This document shows positions 51,124 to 60,204 of a stretch of DNA of 64,000 bases, in pieces. The DNA lies in the NCBI RefSeq assembly GCF_001519075.1, contig NZ_KQ954244.1:1195934-1259933 (forward strand), written 5' to 3'. Each line of letters starts with the position of its first letter. Position 1 is the first letter of the stretch. The translations under genes and the position numbers were made by a program. This stretch comes from Novosphingobium fuchskuhlense. GTDB lineage: Bacteria > Pseudomonadota > Alphaproteobacteria > Sphingomonadales > Sphingomonadaceae. The notes under the pieces are model-generated. The model was not told the origin of the DNA, did not search any database, and saw only the letters and a program-made list of their open reading frames with translations.

Positions 51124-51987
51124 TCAACGCCCGCGCAGCGCGTCGAGCAGTTCGGACAGGCCCGGGCGGAACGAGTGGCCAAGCCCGGAGCGCGCGCTTT
51201 CGACGACGAGGGGCTGGGGCCAGCCGTGGAGGCTGGCGATGATCACCTGCTTGACGGCCTGGAAGATCATCTCGTCCTGATCGAGCACCTGCTTGAGCCG
51301 GCCCGCAAGGGGCGCGACGATGCCATAGGCGAGCAGCACGCCCATGAACGTGCCGACGAGCGCCGAGCCGATCATCGCGCCCAGGATCGAGGGCGGCTTG
51401 TCGATCGAGCCCATCGTCTTGACCACGCCGAGCACGGCGGCGACGATGCCCAATGCGGGAAGCGCGTCGGCGAGGTTCTGGAGCGCGTGCTGCGGCTCGC
51501 TCATTTCGTGGAAGTGCGTCTTCATCGAATGATCCATCACGTCTTCGACGGCGTGGACTTCGAGCGTTCCGGAGGACACGACGATCAGCGTCAGCGTGTC
51601 GCAGATCAGCGAGACGAGCGGCTTGTTGGCGAGGATTTTCGGAAACTCGGCGAAGATCGGCGAGTTTGCCGGGTCGGTGACGTGGCTTTCGAGCGCCACC
51701 GGGCCGTCGCTGCGCAGGATTTTCATGAGCCGCGTGCAGAGCACAATGGCATCGACGTGGTCCTGCTTGCTATGCCGGGGGCCCTTGAAGACCTTGGCAA
51801 AACCGCCGCCGATCGCCTTCAGTTCGTGGAGCGAGTTGCCAGTGACGACGGCGCCGAGCGCGGCACCGCCGATGATCAGCATTTCGTGCGGAATGGCCTC
51901 CATCACCGGGCCGAGTGCGCCGCCGGTGATGGCGAAGCCCCCGAACACCATGACGAGGAGAATGACGATACCGATGGCAGCATACAT
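51124..51987 (-). CDS. motA: Flagellar stator protein MotA
   Basis: The protein has 287 residues with four membrane helices and a cytoplasmic loop. The conserved stretch LGIVAAVLGVVKTMGSIDKP leads into helix 3, and SALVGTFMGVLLAYGIVAPL forms helix 4. It is the rotor-facing half of the stator. It follows flgL after 29 bases and is separated from motB by the long hairpin. Confidence 0.95.
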   Translation of the reverse strand: MYAAIGIVILLVMVFGGFAITGGALGPVMEAIPHEMLIIGGAALGAVVTGNSLHELKAIGGGFAKVFKGPRHSKQDHVDAIVLCTRLMKILRSDGPVALESHVTDPANSPIFAEFPKILANKPLVSLICDTLTLIVVSSGTLEVHAVEDVMDHSMKTHFHEMSEPQHALQNLADALPALGIVAAVLGVVKTMGSIDKPPSILGAMIGSALVGTFMGVLLAYGIVAPLAGRLKQVLDQDEMIFQAVKQVIIASLHGWPQPLVVESARSGLGHSFRPGLSELLDALRGR

Positions 51988-52016
51988 GGTGGTTTACGGT
52001 CCCGGATGGCTGGAGA

Positions 52017-52943
52017 TCAGCGCAGGAAATCAAACAGCGAGAGACCCGCAAGCTTGGAGAAGCTGGCCTGGCTCGCTTCGAGCACGGTGGAGAGCTGCTG
52101 CAGGCGGGCGATCGCGGAGCCCAGTTCGGGCGCACCGATATCCTGCTGCTGCGAGGCGCGGGCCTCGCCCATCGCCTGCTGTCGCTCTGTGGAAAGGTCG
52201 ATCCAGCTGAGCCGCGAGCCGATCACGGTCTGCGCGGTGGTGATGGCATCGAGGCCATTGGCGAGCGAGCCCAGCGCCGCCTGTGCGGTGGCGGCTGTGC
52301 TGGCGGAACCCCCGGACAGCACGTCGGAGAGGTTCTTGATCACCGCCATCAGATCGGTGGAATTGCCCGCCGGGTCCTTGAAGCTGAGGAATTCGGGGCC
52401 GGTGAGGCTGCGGCCGACCGTCTGGCCATCGCCCAGCGAAAGCTGCCCGGAGCTGCCGCTGCCGATATATTTGGCGAGGCCGGTGGTGGAGTCGACCTCA
52501 TAGGCATCGCCCGCGCTGTCTCCGCCGAAGAGGGCGTGGCCGGCGCTGTCGCGCGCGTTGGCAAGACCAACGAGGCCGGTGTGGATCTGCGCGAGTTCCG
52601 AGGCGATGCTGGCGCGCTGCGTAGCGGGAAGCAGCGCGGATGCGGCCTGGGTAGCGAGTTCCTGCGCGCGGCTCACATAGTTCGCGAACTGGCCCAGCGC
52701 CGTGTCGGTGAGGTTGAGGTCGGTCGTCGCGCGGTTCGTTGCGGCAGTGTCGATCGTGCCAAGGGCATCGGCGCGGGCCAGCGCGCGAAGCTGCGAGGCC
52801 GCCAGCGGATCGTCCGAGGACTTCGTCAGCTTGCTGTTCGTGCTGATCTGGTTCTGCAGCCCTTCGGCTTGCCCGCGCAGGGCAGACAGGCTCTGCGTCG
52901 AGCGATCGTAAAAGGCGGCAGTGCTGGTGGCGAAGATGCTCAT
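52017..52943 (-). CDS. flgL: Hook-filament junction protein FlgL
   Basis: The protein has 308 residues. The flagellin-like N-terminal D0/D1 helices (ISTNSKLTKSSDDPLAASQL) and a C-terminal coiled coil enclose a middle domain. It forms the second junction ring between hook and filament. The gene begins eight bases after flgK. Confidence 0.9.
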   Translation of the reverse strand: MSIFATSTAAFYDRSTQSLSALRGQAEGLQNQISTNSKLTKSSDDPLAASQLRALARADALGTIDTAATNRATTDLNLTDTALGQFANYVSRAQELATQAASALLPATQRASIASELAQIHTGLVGLANARDSAGHALFGGDSAGDAYEVDSTTGLAKYIGSGSSGQLSLGDGQTVGRSLTGPEFLSFKDPAGNSTDLMAVIKNLSDVLSGGSASTAATAQAALGSLANGLDAITTAQTVIGSRLSWIDLSTERQQAMGEARASQQQDIGAPELGSAIARLQQLSTVLEASQASFSKLAGLSLFDFLR

Positions 52944-52951
52944 GGCGGGAC

Positions 52952-54292
52952 CTAGCGGATCTGGAGCAGGGAATCGAACAGACTGGCCGCTACCTGCATC
53001 ACCCGGCCCGAAGCCTGGAACGCCTGCTGGTAACGCACGAGATTGACGCCTTCGGTATCGAGATCGACCCCGGTCTGGGCGGACAGCGCGGTCTTGGCAG
53101 CGCCGGAAATCGTGGCGAGCGCATCGCGGGTGACGGTGCGGCCCGAGACGGTGGCCGAGACATCGAACAGGATTGCGTCCATCTTGCCGGCGGGATCGGC
53201 GGTGGCGAGCGCGCCGCGGAGCGCTTCGAGGCCCGCTGGATCGCGGCTGTTCTTCGGCGCGTTCGCAGGCGCGGTGACGATCTTCGCCGGATCGCCGGTG
53301 GCCAGCGCGATGGTTTCGGCGGTGGAGCCGGTGAGGAGGTCCGCGCCCGGATTGCCATTGCGATCCGTCCCGGCGGCTTGTGCGGTGTTGACAGTGGTTA
53401 CGATCGAGCCGGCCAGCGTATCGAGATCGGTGCCGAGTTGCGCCAGTTTGCCCAGCGCGAGCTGCTGCCCCGCGAGCGAGCCGCCGGCGAGGGTGAGCGC
53501 GCCGCTATCGAGCGTGTAGCTGACGGTGCCATCGCCGGCCGTGGTCATGGCAAGCGCCTTGGTATCACCCCCGCTGACGAGCGGGGTGCCCGCCGCCGAC
53601 GTGCCGAGCGTGACGGTGACGCTGCCATCCTGCGCCATGGTCGTGGCAATGTCGCCATACTGGCTGAGATCGGCGAGCAGCTTGTCGCGTTGGTCAAGCA
53701 GGGCGGTCTGGTCCGAGCTCGCATCCGCCGCGCGGGCAAGGCGCAAGTTGGTGCGCGCCAGTTCGCCGGCGATGCGGTTTACCTGGGTGACGCCGTCGGC
53801 CGCCTCGAAGCGCAGGCCTTTGCCCACCGCGTCCATTTCCTTGGCCGCGATCTGGAAGGTGGCGCCCATCGTGCGCGCGGATTCGATCACCGAGGCGCGC
53901 AGCGAGGTATCGACCGGGTCTTCCTTCAGCTTCTGCAGCGATGCATCAAAGCCGGTGATCGCGGTGTAGATGCCGGACTGTTCGAGCGCGGCCTCGATGT
54001 TGCCAAGGCCGGTGACTTCCGCGTTGGCGCGCGCGGTGTCCGCGCCGGTGCGGCGCACTTCGCTCTGGCGGAAGGCGTCGGCGTTGCGCACGATCATGTC
54101 CACCCGCACGCCCGAAAGCGAGACGTCGCGCGTGTTCTGGTTGTAGCCGGTGGAGGCGACTTCGGTGAGCCCGACGCTGCGCCGGACATAGCCTTCGGTC
54201 GCCGCGTTGGAGATGTTCTGCGCGGTGACATCGAGCCCGATGCGCGCGGCCTTGGCACCCGAGAGGCCGATCGAGAGAAGGTCGGAGGCCAT
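52952..54292 (-). CDS. flgK: Hook-filament junction protein FlgK
   Basis: The protein has 446 residues. The rod/hook N-terminal motif (GLDVTAQNISNAATEGYVRR) and the C-terminal helix (EGVNLVRYQQAFQASGRVMQ) are both clear. The middle is Ala/Thr/Asp-rich. It is the first junction ring protein, HAP1. It lies in the flg string between flgJ and flgL. Confidence 0.93.
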   Translation of the reverse strand: MASDLLSIGLSGAKAARIGLDVTAQNISNAATEGYVRRSVGLTEVASTGYNQNTRDVSLSGVRVDMIVRNADAFRQSEVRRTGADTARANAEVTGLGNIEAALEQSGIYTAITGFDASLQKLKEDPVDTSLRASVIESARTMGATFQIAAKEMDAVGKGLRFEAADGVTQVNRIAGELARTNLRLARAADASSDQTALLDQRDKLLADLSQYGDIATTMAQDGSVTVTLGTSAAGTPLVSGGDTKALAMTTAGDGTVSYTLDSGALTLAGGSLAGQQLALGKLAQLGTDLDTLAGSIVTTVNTAQAAGTDRNGNPGADLLTGSTAETIALATGDPAKIVTAPANAPKNSRDPAGLEALRGALATADPAGKMDAILFDVSATVSGRTVTRDALATISGAAKTALSAQTGVDLDTEGVNLVRYQQAFQASGRVMQVAASLFDSLLQIR

Positions 54293-54297
54293 TGCGC

Positions 54298-54612
54298 TCA
54301 GTCCTTTCCGGCTGGCGGCATCAGCCGCGCGAGCTGGGCTTCAAGCTGCTTCGCGAGGCCGAAGGCACCGGTCTGGGCGGCGATCTCGGCAAAGCGCTCG
54401 TCGCGCATCGACGTGAAGGTCTCCTGCGCCTGGCCGCCGAACAGCTCGTCCTTGCCGGCAAGGCTGGCAGAGCGCGCGGCGGCGAGCATCTGGCGCACGA
54501 AGATCGCCTCGAAGCCCTGCGCCGCCTTCCTGAGTGCGGCGCGGTCCGTGGCGGAAGGGCCGGTCGAACTGTTCGCCAGTGTGGGCCGGGCGGAGGGGGT
54601 GAGCGGGCTCAT
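54298..54612 (-). CDS. flgJ: Rod-binding protein FlgJ (N-terminal domain only)
   Basis: The 104-residue protein corresponds to the rod-binding domain (AQGFEAIFVRQMLAAARSAS, then FTSMRDERFAEIAAQTGAFG). The muramidase domain of enteric FlgJ is absent, as in most alphaproteobacteria. The separate lytic transglycosylase encoded before flhA could supply that activity. The start overlaps the flgI stop (ATGA). Confidence 0.9.
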   Translation of the reverse strand: MSPLTPSARPTLANSSTGPSATDRAALRKAAQGFEAIFVRQMLAAARSASLAGKDELFGGQAQETFTSMRDERFAEIAAQTGAFGLAKQLEAQLARLMPPAGKD

Positions 54613-55733
54613 ATCACCTCCATCTCGGCGCGCAGCGCGCCCGCCTGCTTGAGCGCCTCGAGAATGGCGACAAGATCGGACGGTGTGACACCGAGCTTGT
54701 TCAGCGCATCGACAAGGCTGGAAAGCGAAGCGCCGGGCTTGAACAGCGCGACATGGGCCTGGCCTTCCTCGACGTTGATCTGGCTGTTGGGCGTGACCGC
54801 CGTCTGGCCGCGGCTGAGCGGGCCGGGCTGCGAGACCTGCGGCTTCTCGTCGATCTTCACGACGAGCTTGCCGTGGCTGATCGCGGCGGGGGAAAGGCGC
54901 ACGGCGGAATTGATCACGACCGTGCCGGTGCGGCTGTTGACGATGACTTTGGCGGCGGTTTCGGCCGGCTGCACCTCGATCATCTCGATCGAGGCCATCA
55001 TCGTGGCGCGGCTGTCGGTCGCCTGCGGCAGGCGGATGGCGAGCGTGATGCCGTCTTCCACCGTCGCGGCGCCGGGGAAACGCGCGTTGACCGCATCGCG
55101 CACGCGGCTGGCGGTGAGGAAATCGGCGGTGAACAGGTTCCAGCGCAAGGTCTCGTCGCGATCGAACCCGGTGGCGACCGCGCGTTCGACGCTGGCACCT
55201 TCGGCAATGCGGCCGACGGTGGGGACGTTGACGGTGAGCTGGCTGCCATCCTTGCCGGTGATGCCGAGCCCGCCGACGGCGAGGTTGCCCTGCGCCATCG
55301 CGTAGATCTGGCCGTCCGCGCCGTAGAGCGGGGCAAGGATCAGCGCACCGCCGCGCAAGGACTTGGCCTTGCCGATGGTGGAGACGGTGACATCGATGCG
55401 CTGCCCAGGCTTGGCAAAGGCGGGAAGATCGGCCGTGATCAGCACGGCGGCGGCATTCTTGAGCCCGGGCGAGACGCCCTGCGGCAACTGCACGCCAAGC
55501 CGCCCGGAGACCCCGCGCATCGCTTGCGTGATATAATCGAGATTGTCGTCACCCGTGCCGGGCAGGCCGACGACGACGCCGTAGCCGGTCAGCTGGTTGG
55601 TGCGCACGCCCTGGAACGCGCCAAGATCGCGCACGCGGTCGGCGTGGGCGGGCGTGGGGGCGAGGGCCAGCGCGGCGAGGAGCGGAGCGAGCAGCAGGAG
55701 GGAGCCGGGGATGGGCATCCTGATACGGGGCAT
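54609..55733 (-). CDS. flgI: P-ring protein FlgI
   Basis: The gene encodes 374 residues from the ATG at 55733 (MPRIRMPIPGSLLLLAPLLA); ATGs at 55751 and 55718 are alternatives. A signal peptide (cleaved near PAHA) is followed by the family segments RVRDLGAFQGVRTNQLTGYG and RGGALILAPLYGADGQIYAM. The C-terminus is LKQAGALRAEMEVI. FlgI forms the periplasmic P ring around the rod. Confidence 0.93.
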   Translation of the reverse strand: MPRIRMPIPGSLLLLAPLLAALALAPTPAHADRVRDLGAFQGVRTNQLTGYGVVVGLPGTGDDNLDYITQAMRGVSGRLGVQLPQGVSPGLKNAAAVLITADLPAFAKPGQRIDVTVSTIGKAKSLRGGALILAPLYGADGQIYAMAQGNLAVGGLGITGKDGSQLTVNVPTVGRIAEGASVERAVATGFDRDETLRWNLFTADFLTASRVRDAVNARFPGAATVEDGITLAIRLPQATDSRATMMASIEMIEVQPAETAAKVIVNSRTGTVVINSAVRLSPAAISHGKLVVKIDEKPQVSQPGPLSRGQTAVTPNSQINVEEGQAHVALFKPGASLSSLVDALNKLGVTPSDLVAILEALKQAGALRAEMEVI

Positions 55734-55906
55734 GCAGCGCAGCATGCCCATCCCCGACCCTTCCCGCATGCGGGAAGTGCGCGAAACGGCTGAAATAGTC
55801 CGCAAAAGCAAGGGATTCGCGGCGAGCCGCGCCAGGTGCACGCTGCACGGGGCGAGTGCGGGGCCCAATCCGGAGCCGGATGGCAGGAGAGCGGGGCTGG
55901 TCATCA
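55734..55906. other. Non-coding gap between flgH and flgI
   Basis: These 173 bases are the longest gap inside the flgB-flgL string. No gene, clear promoter or terminator is seen. It may hold an internal promoter or just the extended flgI leader. Confidence 0.4.
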
Positions 55907-56674
55907 TCAGAACGGCGAGATCGCGCCAAAGAACTTCGACAGCCAGCCTTCGCGACTGGCGCGCCCGACCGCGCCGTTGCCGGTGTAGGTGACGCGCGCA
56001 TCGGCCACCTGCGTGGAGCGCACGCGGTTGTCGGCATCGATATCGCCGAGGCGGACGATGCCCGAAAGCTGCACCCATTCCTGGCCCTGGCTGAGCAGCA
56101 AGCGCTTTTCCCCTACAACGAGTGCCGTGCCGTTGGGACGCACCTCGGCAATGGTGACGGACACCTCGCCGCCGAGCGTGCTCGTCTGCGAGGCATTCCC
56201 CTGTCCGTTGAACGACGATCCGCCCGATGCTTTAAGGGCATTGGGATCGAGGAACGACAGCGGCCCGGCGGTGGGGGGAACCACGTTGAACGCGCCGGTC
56301 TTCTGCGTCTTGCCCGCGGCGCTTTTCGAGGCGTTGAGCTGTTCGGTGAGGATGATCGTCAGCGGATCGCCCACCGCATGGGCGCGGCGGCCTTCCGCGA
56401 GGCCGGTGTAGCCGGCGGCCACGTTGAAGATGGCCCCGTCTGCCGGGCGCTGTGCCGGTGCCTGCGGCAGCACCGGCGCGAAGCCTTCGGCCGGGCGCGC
56501 GGGGCGGCCATGGACCTCGCTGGCCGGCAGCGTTGCAGCGAGCACGATCGCGGGCGGCACAAGCAGGCAGGCCAGCAGGCGCAGCCCGAGCGGCTTGCCA
56601 TCGACCGGCGAGGCGGCGGACGCGCGGAAGGCGGCTTCGAAAGGGGAATCCATCATGGGTCGGGTGTCCGTCAA
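55907..56674 (-). CDS. flgH: L-ring protein FlgH, unclear lipobox
   Basis: The protein has 255 residues. The FlgH domain is certain (VGDPLTIILTEQLNASKSAA, then RLGDIDADNRVRSTQVADAR). The start at 56674 is backed by an ATGA overlap with the flgG stop. The N-terminus has about 30 polar residues before a hydrophobic stretch (LGLRLLACLLVPPAIVLAAT). C36 lies early in that stretch and is followed by Leu-Leu, so a standard lipobox (L-x-G/A-C then small residue) is not obvious, although L-ring proteins are normally lipoproteins. Confidence 0.9.
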   Translation of the reverse strand: MTDTRPMMDSPFEAAFRASAASPVDGKPLGLRLLACLLVPPAIVLAATLPASEVHGRPARPAEGFAPVLPQAPAQRPADGAIFNVAAGYTGLAEGRRAHAVGDPLTIILTEQLNASKSAAGKTQKTGAFNVVPPTAGPLSFLDPNALKASGGSSFNGQGNASQTSTLGGEVSVTIAEVRPNGTALVVGEKRLLLSQGQEWVQLSGIVRLGDIDADNRVRSTQVADARVTYTGNGAVGRASREGWLSKFFGAISPF

Positions 56675-57459
56675 AGGGTCTGGTTGGCGTTCTTGAGCAT
56701 TTCGTCGACCGCAGAGATCATCTTGGAATTGACCTCGTAGGCGCGCTGGGTCTCGATCATGTCGACCAGCTCCTCGACGACGTTGACGTTGGAGCTTTCG
56801 AGGAAGCCCTGGCGGATTCGCCCGCGTCCGACTTCCCCTGCCACGCCGATCTGCGCCGCGCCGCTGGCAGCGGTTTCGGTGAGGAAGTTGTCGCCGCCCG
56901 CCGCAAGGCCCGCTGGATTGGCGAAGCTGGCCAGGGTGATCTGGCCGAGCTGCGAGGGCTCTGCCGTGCCGGGCAATGTGGCCGAAACGGTGCCGTCGGG
57001 CGCGATGGTGATCGAGGTGGCGCCTTCCGGGATCGTCACCGGCGGCTGCACGACATAGCCCTGCGCGGTGACAAGCTGGCCTTCCGCCGAGCGGCTGAAA
57101 TTGCCGGCGCGGGTATAGGCCAGCTGGCCGCCTGGCAGGGCGACCTGGAAATAGCCTTCGCCATCGAGCGCGAGATCGAGCGCGTTGCCGGTGGTCTGCA
57201 TCGGGCCTTGCGTGGCGATCCGCGTGGTCGACTGGATGCCGACGCCGGTGCCGAGATTGAGCCCGGTGGCATAGGCCGTCTCGCCCGAGGACTGCTGTCC
57301 GGCAGTGCGCGCGTCCTGATAGGCCATGGTCGCGAAGTTGGCGCGATCGCGCTTGAAACCGGTGGTGCCGACGTTGGCGAGGTTGTTGGCGATCACGCGC
57401 ATCCGCGTGTCCTGCGCTTCGAGACCGGTGCGGGCGACGTGAAGGGCTGAGGAGGGCAT
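56671..57459 (-). CDS. flgG: Distal rod protein FlgG
   Basis: The protein has 262 residues. The N-terminal rod motif (ARTGLEAQDTRMRVIANNLA, then NVGTTGFKRDRANF) and C-terminal motif (LESSNVNVVEELVDMIETQR) are both textbook. It forms the distal rod that runs through the P and L rings. The length matches the family. Confidence 0.95.
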   Translation of the reverse strand: MPSSALHVARTGLEAQDTRMRVIANNLANVGTTGFKRDRANFATMAYQDARTAGQQSSGETAYATGLNLGTGVGIQSTTRIATQGPMQTTGNALDLALDGEGYFQVALPGGQLAYTRAGNFSRSAEGQLVTAQGYVVQPPVTIPEGATSITIAPDGTVSATLPGTAEPSQLGQITLASFANPAGLAAGGDNFLTETAASGAAQIGVAGEVGRGRIRQGFLESSNVNVVEELVDMIETQRAYEVNSKMISAVDEMLKNANQTL

Positions 57460-57477
57460 GGGTCAGGATTCCTTTGT

Positions 57478-58218
57478 TCAGGTGAGGCGCATGAGGCCGG
57501 CACCGCCTTCATCGAGCTCGCGCGCGGTGGAGATGAGCTTGGTGCGCATGTCGAACAGGCGCTGCGCCTCGACCATCTCGACGAGCACGCGGGTGGGCTC
57601 GACGTTGGACTGTTCGAGGCTGCCGGGCTGGAGGCGGGCGTCCTCGTCCACCGGCAGCGCCCCGCCGCCGGGAACGCGGAAGAGGCCGTCGAGACCCTTC
57701 TCGATGGCCGATCCGGCGGTGCTGACGAGCTTGAGGCGGCCAACTTCCTGCGGCGGCTGGTCGGGGTTCTCGGGCTGGGCGGCGAGCACGCGGCCATCGG
57801 GAGCAATGGTGATCTTTGCGCCCGGCGGCACGGTGACCGGGCCGGCATCGCCCACCACCGGGCGGCCATCGCCGTTGGTGAGCAGGCCGGTGGCATCGAC
57901 CGCCAGATCGCCGCGCCGGGTGTAGGCTTCCTCGCCGTCCTCGCCCTGCACCGCCAGCATGATCCGGCCGGTGAGCGCGACGTCGAGCGGATTGCCCGTC
58001 TCGATCAGTGCGCCCTGCTTCATGTTGGCGCCGCGCACTTCCCCGCGGGTCATCGCGCGGGCCTCGATGCTGGGGCCCTTGAGCGTCATCGGATCGGCGC
58101 TGAGCAGCTCGGCGCGAAAGCCGATGGTCTGCGCATTGGCCATGTTGCTGGCGATGACCTGCTGGGTCACCATCGAGCCGGTGAGGCCGGAATAGGCAGT
58201 GTAGATCAGGCGGTCCAT
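57478..58218 (-). CDS. flgF: Proximal rod protein FlgF
   Basis: The protein has 246 residues. The rod motif SGLTGSMVTQQVIASNMANA is at the N-terminus and the C-terminal helix EQSNVEPTRVLVEMVEAQRL at the end. It is a proximal rod subunit, next in order after flgE. Sequence is more divergent than FlgG but unambiguous by motif and position. Confidence 0.92.
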   Translation of the reverse strand: MDRLIYTAYSGLTGSMVTQQVIASNMANAQTIGFRAELLSADPMTLKGPSIEARAMTRGEVRGANMKQGALIETGNPLDVALTGRIMLAVQGEDGEEAYTRRGDLAVDATGLLTNGDGRPVVGDAGPVTVPPGAKITIAPDGRVLAAQPENPDQPPQEVGRLKLVSTAGSAIEKGLDGLFRVPGGGALPVDEDARLQPGSLEQSNVEPTRVLVEMVEAQRLFDMRTKLISTARELDEGGAGLMRLT

Positions 58219-58230
58219 TTCAGGTCAGCC

Positions 58231-59040
58231 TCAGGTGCGCAGGTTGATGATGGTCTGCGAGATCTGCGTGGCGGTATCGATCGCCTTGGCATTGGCCTGG
58301 AAATTGCGCTGCGCGGTGATCAGGCCGACCATTTCCTCGGAGAGATCGACGTTCGAGCGTTCGAGCGCGCCCGACAGGATGCCGCCGTAAAAGCCTGAAT
58401 CCGGCTGGCCATAGGTGGCGGCGCCCGAGAGCCCGGTGGCGGTCCAGTTGGAGGAGCCCTCCTGGCGCAGCCCGCCCGGCGACAGGAACGTGGCGAGCGC
58501 GACCATGCCGACAGCGGTGTTGGTGCCATCGGCATAGGAGGCGGTGATCACGCCGTTCTTGCTGACGGCAACCCCGGCGAATTGCGCGCCGGCGGCGTTG
58601 GTGGCCGGGATCTGGACCGACTGCGGGGTGTTGCCGGTCACCGCGCCGGTCGTGTCGGTGGGGAAGACCTGCAGACGGTTGCCGCCACGCAGGAGATAGC
58701 CGCTGTCATCGATTTCGAAGGCGCCGTTGCGGGTATACAGCGTATCGCCGGTGACCGCCGACTTCGTGGTGAAGAAGCCGTCGCCGTTGACGACGAGATC
58801 GAGGGCGTTGCCGGTCTGCTCGATCGCGCCCTGCTTGAAGTTCTGGTTGATCGCCTCGACCGTGGCACCGATGCCGAGCAGCAGCTTGGGATTGGTGAAG
58901 GCGCTGCCCGCGATGATATCGGCGAAGGAGACGGTGCTCTTCTTGAAGCCGTTGGTTTCGGCGTTGGCGATGTTGTTGCTGATCACGCCGAGATCGGTCT
59001 GGGCGTTCTTGAGCCCGTTGAGCGAGGTGTAGAACGACAT
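58231..59040 (-). CDS. flgE: Hook protein FlgE, unusually short
   Basis: The protein has 269 residues, against about 400 or more in most species. The N-terminal D0 (MSFYTSLNGLKNAQTDLGVI, ANAETNGFKKSTVSFADI) and C-terminal D0 (LERSNVDLSEEMVGLITAQR) are complete. The region between them is little larger than in the rod proteins, so the outer hook domains (D1 extension/D2) seem to be missing. Position after flgD supports the name; a rod-like FlgG/FlgF paralogue is the alternative. Confidence 0.85.
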   Translation of the reverse strand: MSFYTSLNGLKNAQTDLGVISNNIANAETNGFKKSTVSFADIIAGSAFTNPKLLLGIGATVEAINQNFKQGAIEQTGNALDLVVNGDGFFTTKSAVTGDTLYTRNGAFEIDDSGYLLRGGNRLQVFPTDTTGAVTGNTPQSVQIPATNAAGAQFAGVAVSKNGVITASYADGTNTAVGMVALATFLSPGGLRQEGSSNWTATGLSGAATYGQPDSGFYGGILSGALERSNVDLSEEMVGLITAQRNFQANAKAIDTATQISQTIINLRT

Positions 59041-59067
59041 GTCTGGTGGGTCCTTTCGAGGAACGGT

Positions 59068-59343
59068 TCAGATCTTGAGGCCGGTGAGCTTGTCGAGCTT
59101 GCTCTCGATCGATTTCAGCGTGTCCGACGTGCTGTTCGCCGCCGAAAGGCTGGAGAACTGGGCGAGCTGGGCGATCATCTGGCTGTTGTCGACCGGTGTG
59201 GTCGGGTCCTGGTTCTGCAACTGCGCGGTGAGCAGCTTGATGAAATCGTTGGCGCCGAGAGAGCCCCACGAATTCTTGGCGGTTGTCGTCGCGGTGGCCG
59301 GAGTGGCACTGTTTGCGGCGGCATAGGGGTTGACGGTCGTCAT
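59068..59343 (-). CDS. flgD: Hook-cap protein FlgD, N-terminal domain only
   Basis: The 91-residue protein holds the conserved FlgD N-terminal region ([20 protein letters not shown] followed by [13 protein letters not shown]). It ends right after the next helix. The Tudor-like and FnIII-like cap domains, which bring FlgD to about 220 residues, are absent. There is no sign of a frameshifted remainder downstream. The ATG at 59343 shares a base with the flgC stop. Confidence 0.88.
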   Translation of the reverse strand: MTTVNPYAAANSATPATATTTAKNSWGSLGANDFIKLLTAQLQNQDPTTPVDNSQMIAQLAQFSSLSAANSTSDTLKSIESKLDKLTGLKI

Positions 59344-59756
59344 CACTTCATCCTCATCGTTTCGAGCATCAGCTGCTTGGCGGTCTGCATGGCTTCCACC
59401 ACGTTCTGGTACTGGCGGGCGCTCTCCATCATCTCGACCAGCTCGGCGTTCTCATCGACCGGGGCGGCCCAGACATCGCCATTGGCATCGGCGAGCGGGT
59501 GATCGGGATCGTGGGTGCGCACGGGCGCCGTATCGCTGCGGAAGACCCCCGTGACGCGCACCGTGGCAAGACCGCTCGAGCGGTCGAGTTCCTCGGCGAA
59601 GACCGGGCGCAAGGGGCGGTAGGCGGCCTCCTTGCTTGCCGCGACATTGCCGGCATTGGCGAGGTTGGAGGCCGAGGCGTTCATGCGCACCAGCTGCGCC
59701 GACATGGCGCGCGCGGTGACGTCGAACAGCGAGAGGGGCTGGCCGCTTCCTGCCAT
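59343..59756 (-). CDS. flgC: Proximal rod protein FlgC
   Basis: The gene encodes 137 residues from the ATG at 59756. An ATG two codons earlier overlaps the flgB stop and is a possible start. The rod motif [20 protein letters not shown] and the characteristic C-terminus ([20 protein letters not shown]) are present. It is a proximal rod component and overlaps flgD. Confidence 0.93.
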   Translation of the reverse strand: MAGSGQPLSLFDVTARAMSAQLVRMNASASNLANAGNVAASKEAAYRPLRPVFAEELDRSSGLATVRVTGVFRSDTAPVRTHDPDHPLADANGDVWAAPVDENAELVEMMESARQYQNVVEAMQTAKQLMLETMRMK

Positions 59757-59758
59757 CG

Positions 59759-60106
59759 TCATTCGCCCTTGATCGCGCGGGTGAGGGTTTCGACCCGGCC
59801 GCGGATGAACGAGAGCGTGGCGGAGTAACCGACCGCGTTTTCGGCGAAGGCGGTCTGCTCGGTCGCCATTTCGACGGTGTTGCCATCGAGGCTGGGCATG
59901 ACCGGCATGCGGTAGCGCGTGGCGGCGGTGAGGGCCTGGGTATCGCTCGCCCCCGACGTGCGGGCCTTCAATGCGGCTGCGAAGTCGATGTCCTTTGCCT
60001 TGTAGCCGGGGGTGCCCGCGTTCGCGAGGTTGGACGCGAGCAGCCCCATGCGCTGCGAGCGCAATTCGAGCGCCGCGCCGTGGATGCCGAAAAGTGTGTC
60101 GCTCAT
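59759..60106 (-). CDS. flgB: Proximal rod protein FlgB
   Basis: The gene encodes 115 residues from the ATG at 60106 (MSDTLFGIHGAALELRSQRM). The motif [20 protein letters not shown] marks the rod family. It is first in the flg string, about 40 bases downstream of a near-consensus sigma54 promoter. A longer frame upstream is rejected because it would cross that promoter. Confidence 0.94.
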   Translation of the reverse strand: MSDTLFGIHGAALELRSQRMGLLASNLANAGTPGYKAKDIDFAAALKARTSGASDTQALTAATRYRMPVMPSLDGNTVEMATEQTAFAENAVGYSATLSFIRGRVETLTRAIKGE

Positions 60107-60146
60107 GGATCGAAGCCTTGAAGACGGATTGTCCTGCCATGGGATC

Positions 60147-60162
60147 AGCAAGGGGCGTGCCA
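60147..60162 (-). promoter_or_regulatory. Sigma54 promoter of flgB operon
   Basis: The reverse strand reads TGGCACGCCCCTTGCT, matching the sigma54 consensus TGGCAC-N5-TTGC with GG and GC ten bases apart. The expected start site lies about 30 bases before the flgB ATG. Confidence 0.88.
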
Positions 60163-60204
60163 GATGCGCAAATGCGGGCGGTTTGCCGTGGCGGCAGGCG
60201 GATG

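Noticed and set aside
51004..52503. 499-codon frame running across the motA-motB hairpin and opposite motA/flgL
   Set aside because: It is antisense to two certain genes and translates the inverted repeat; no domain is seen.
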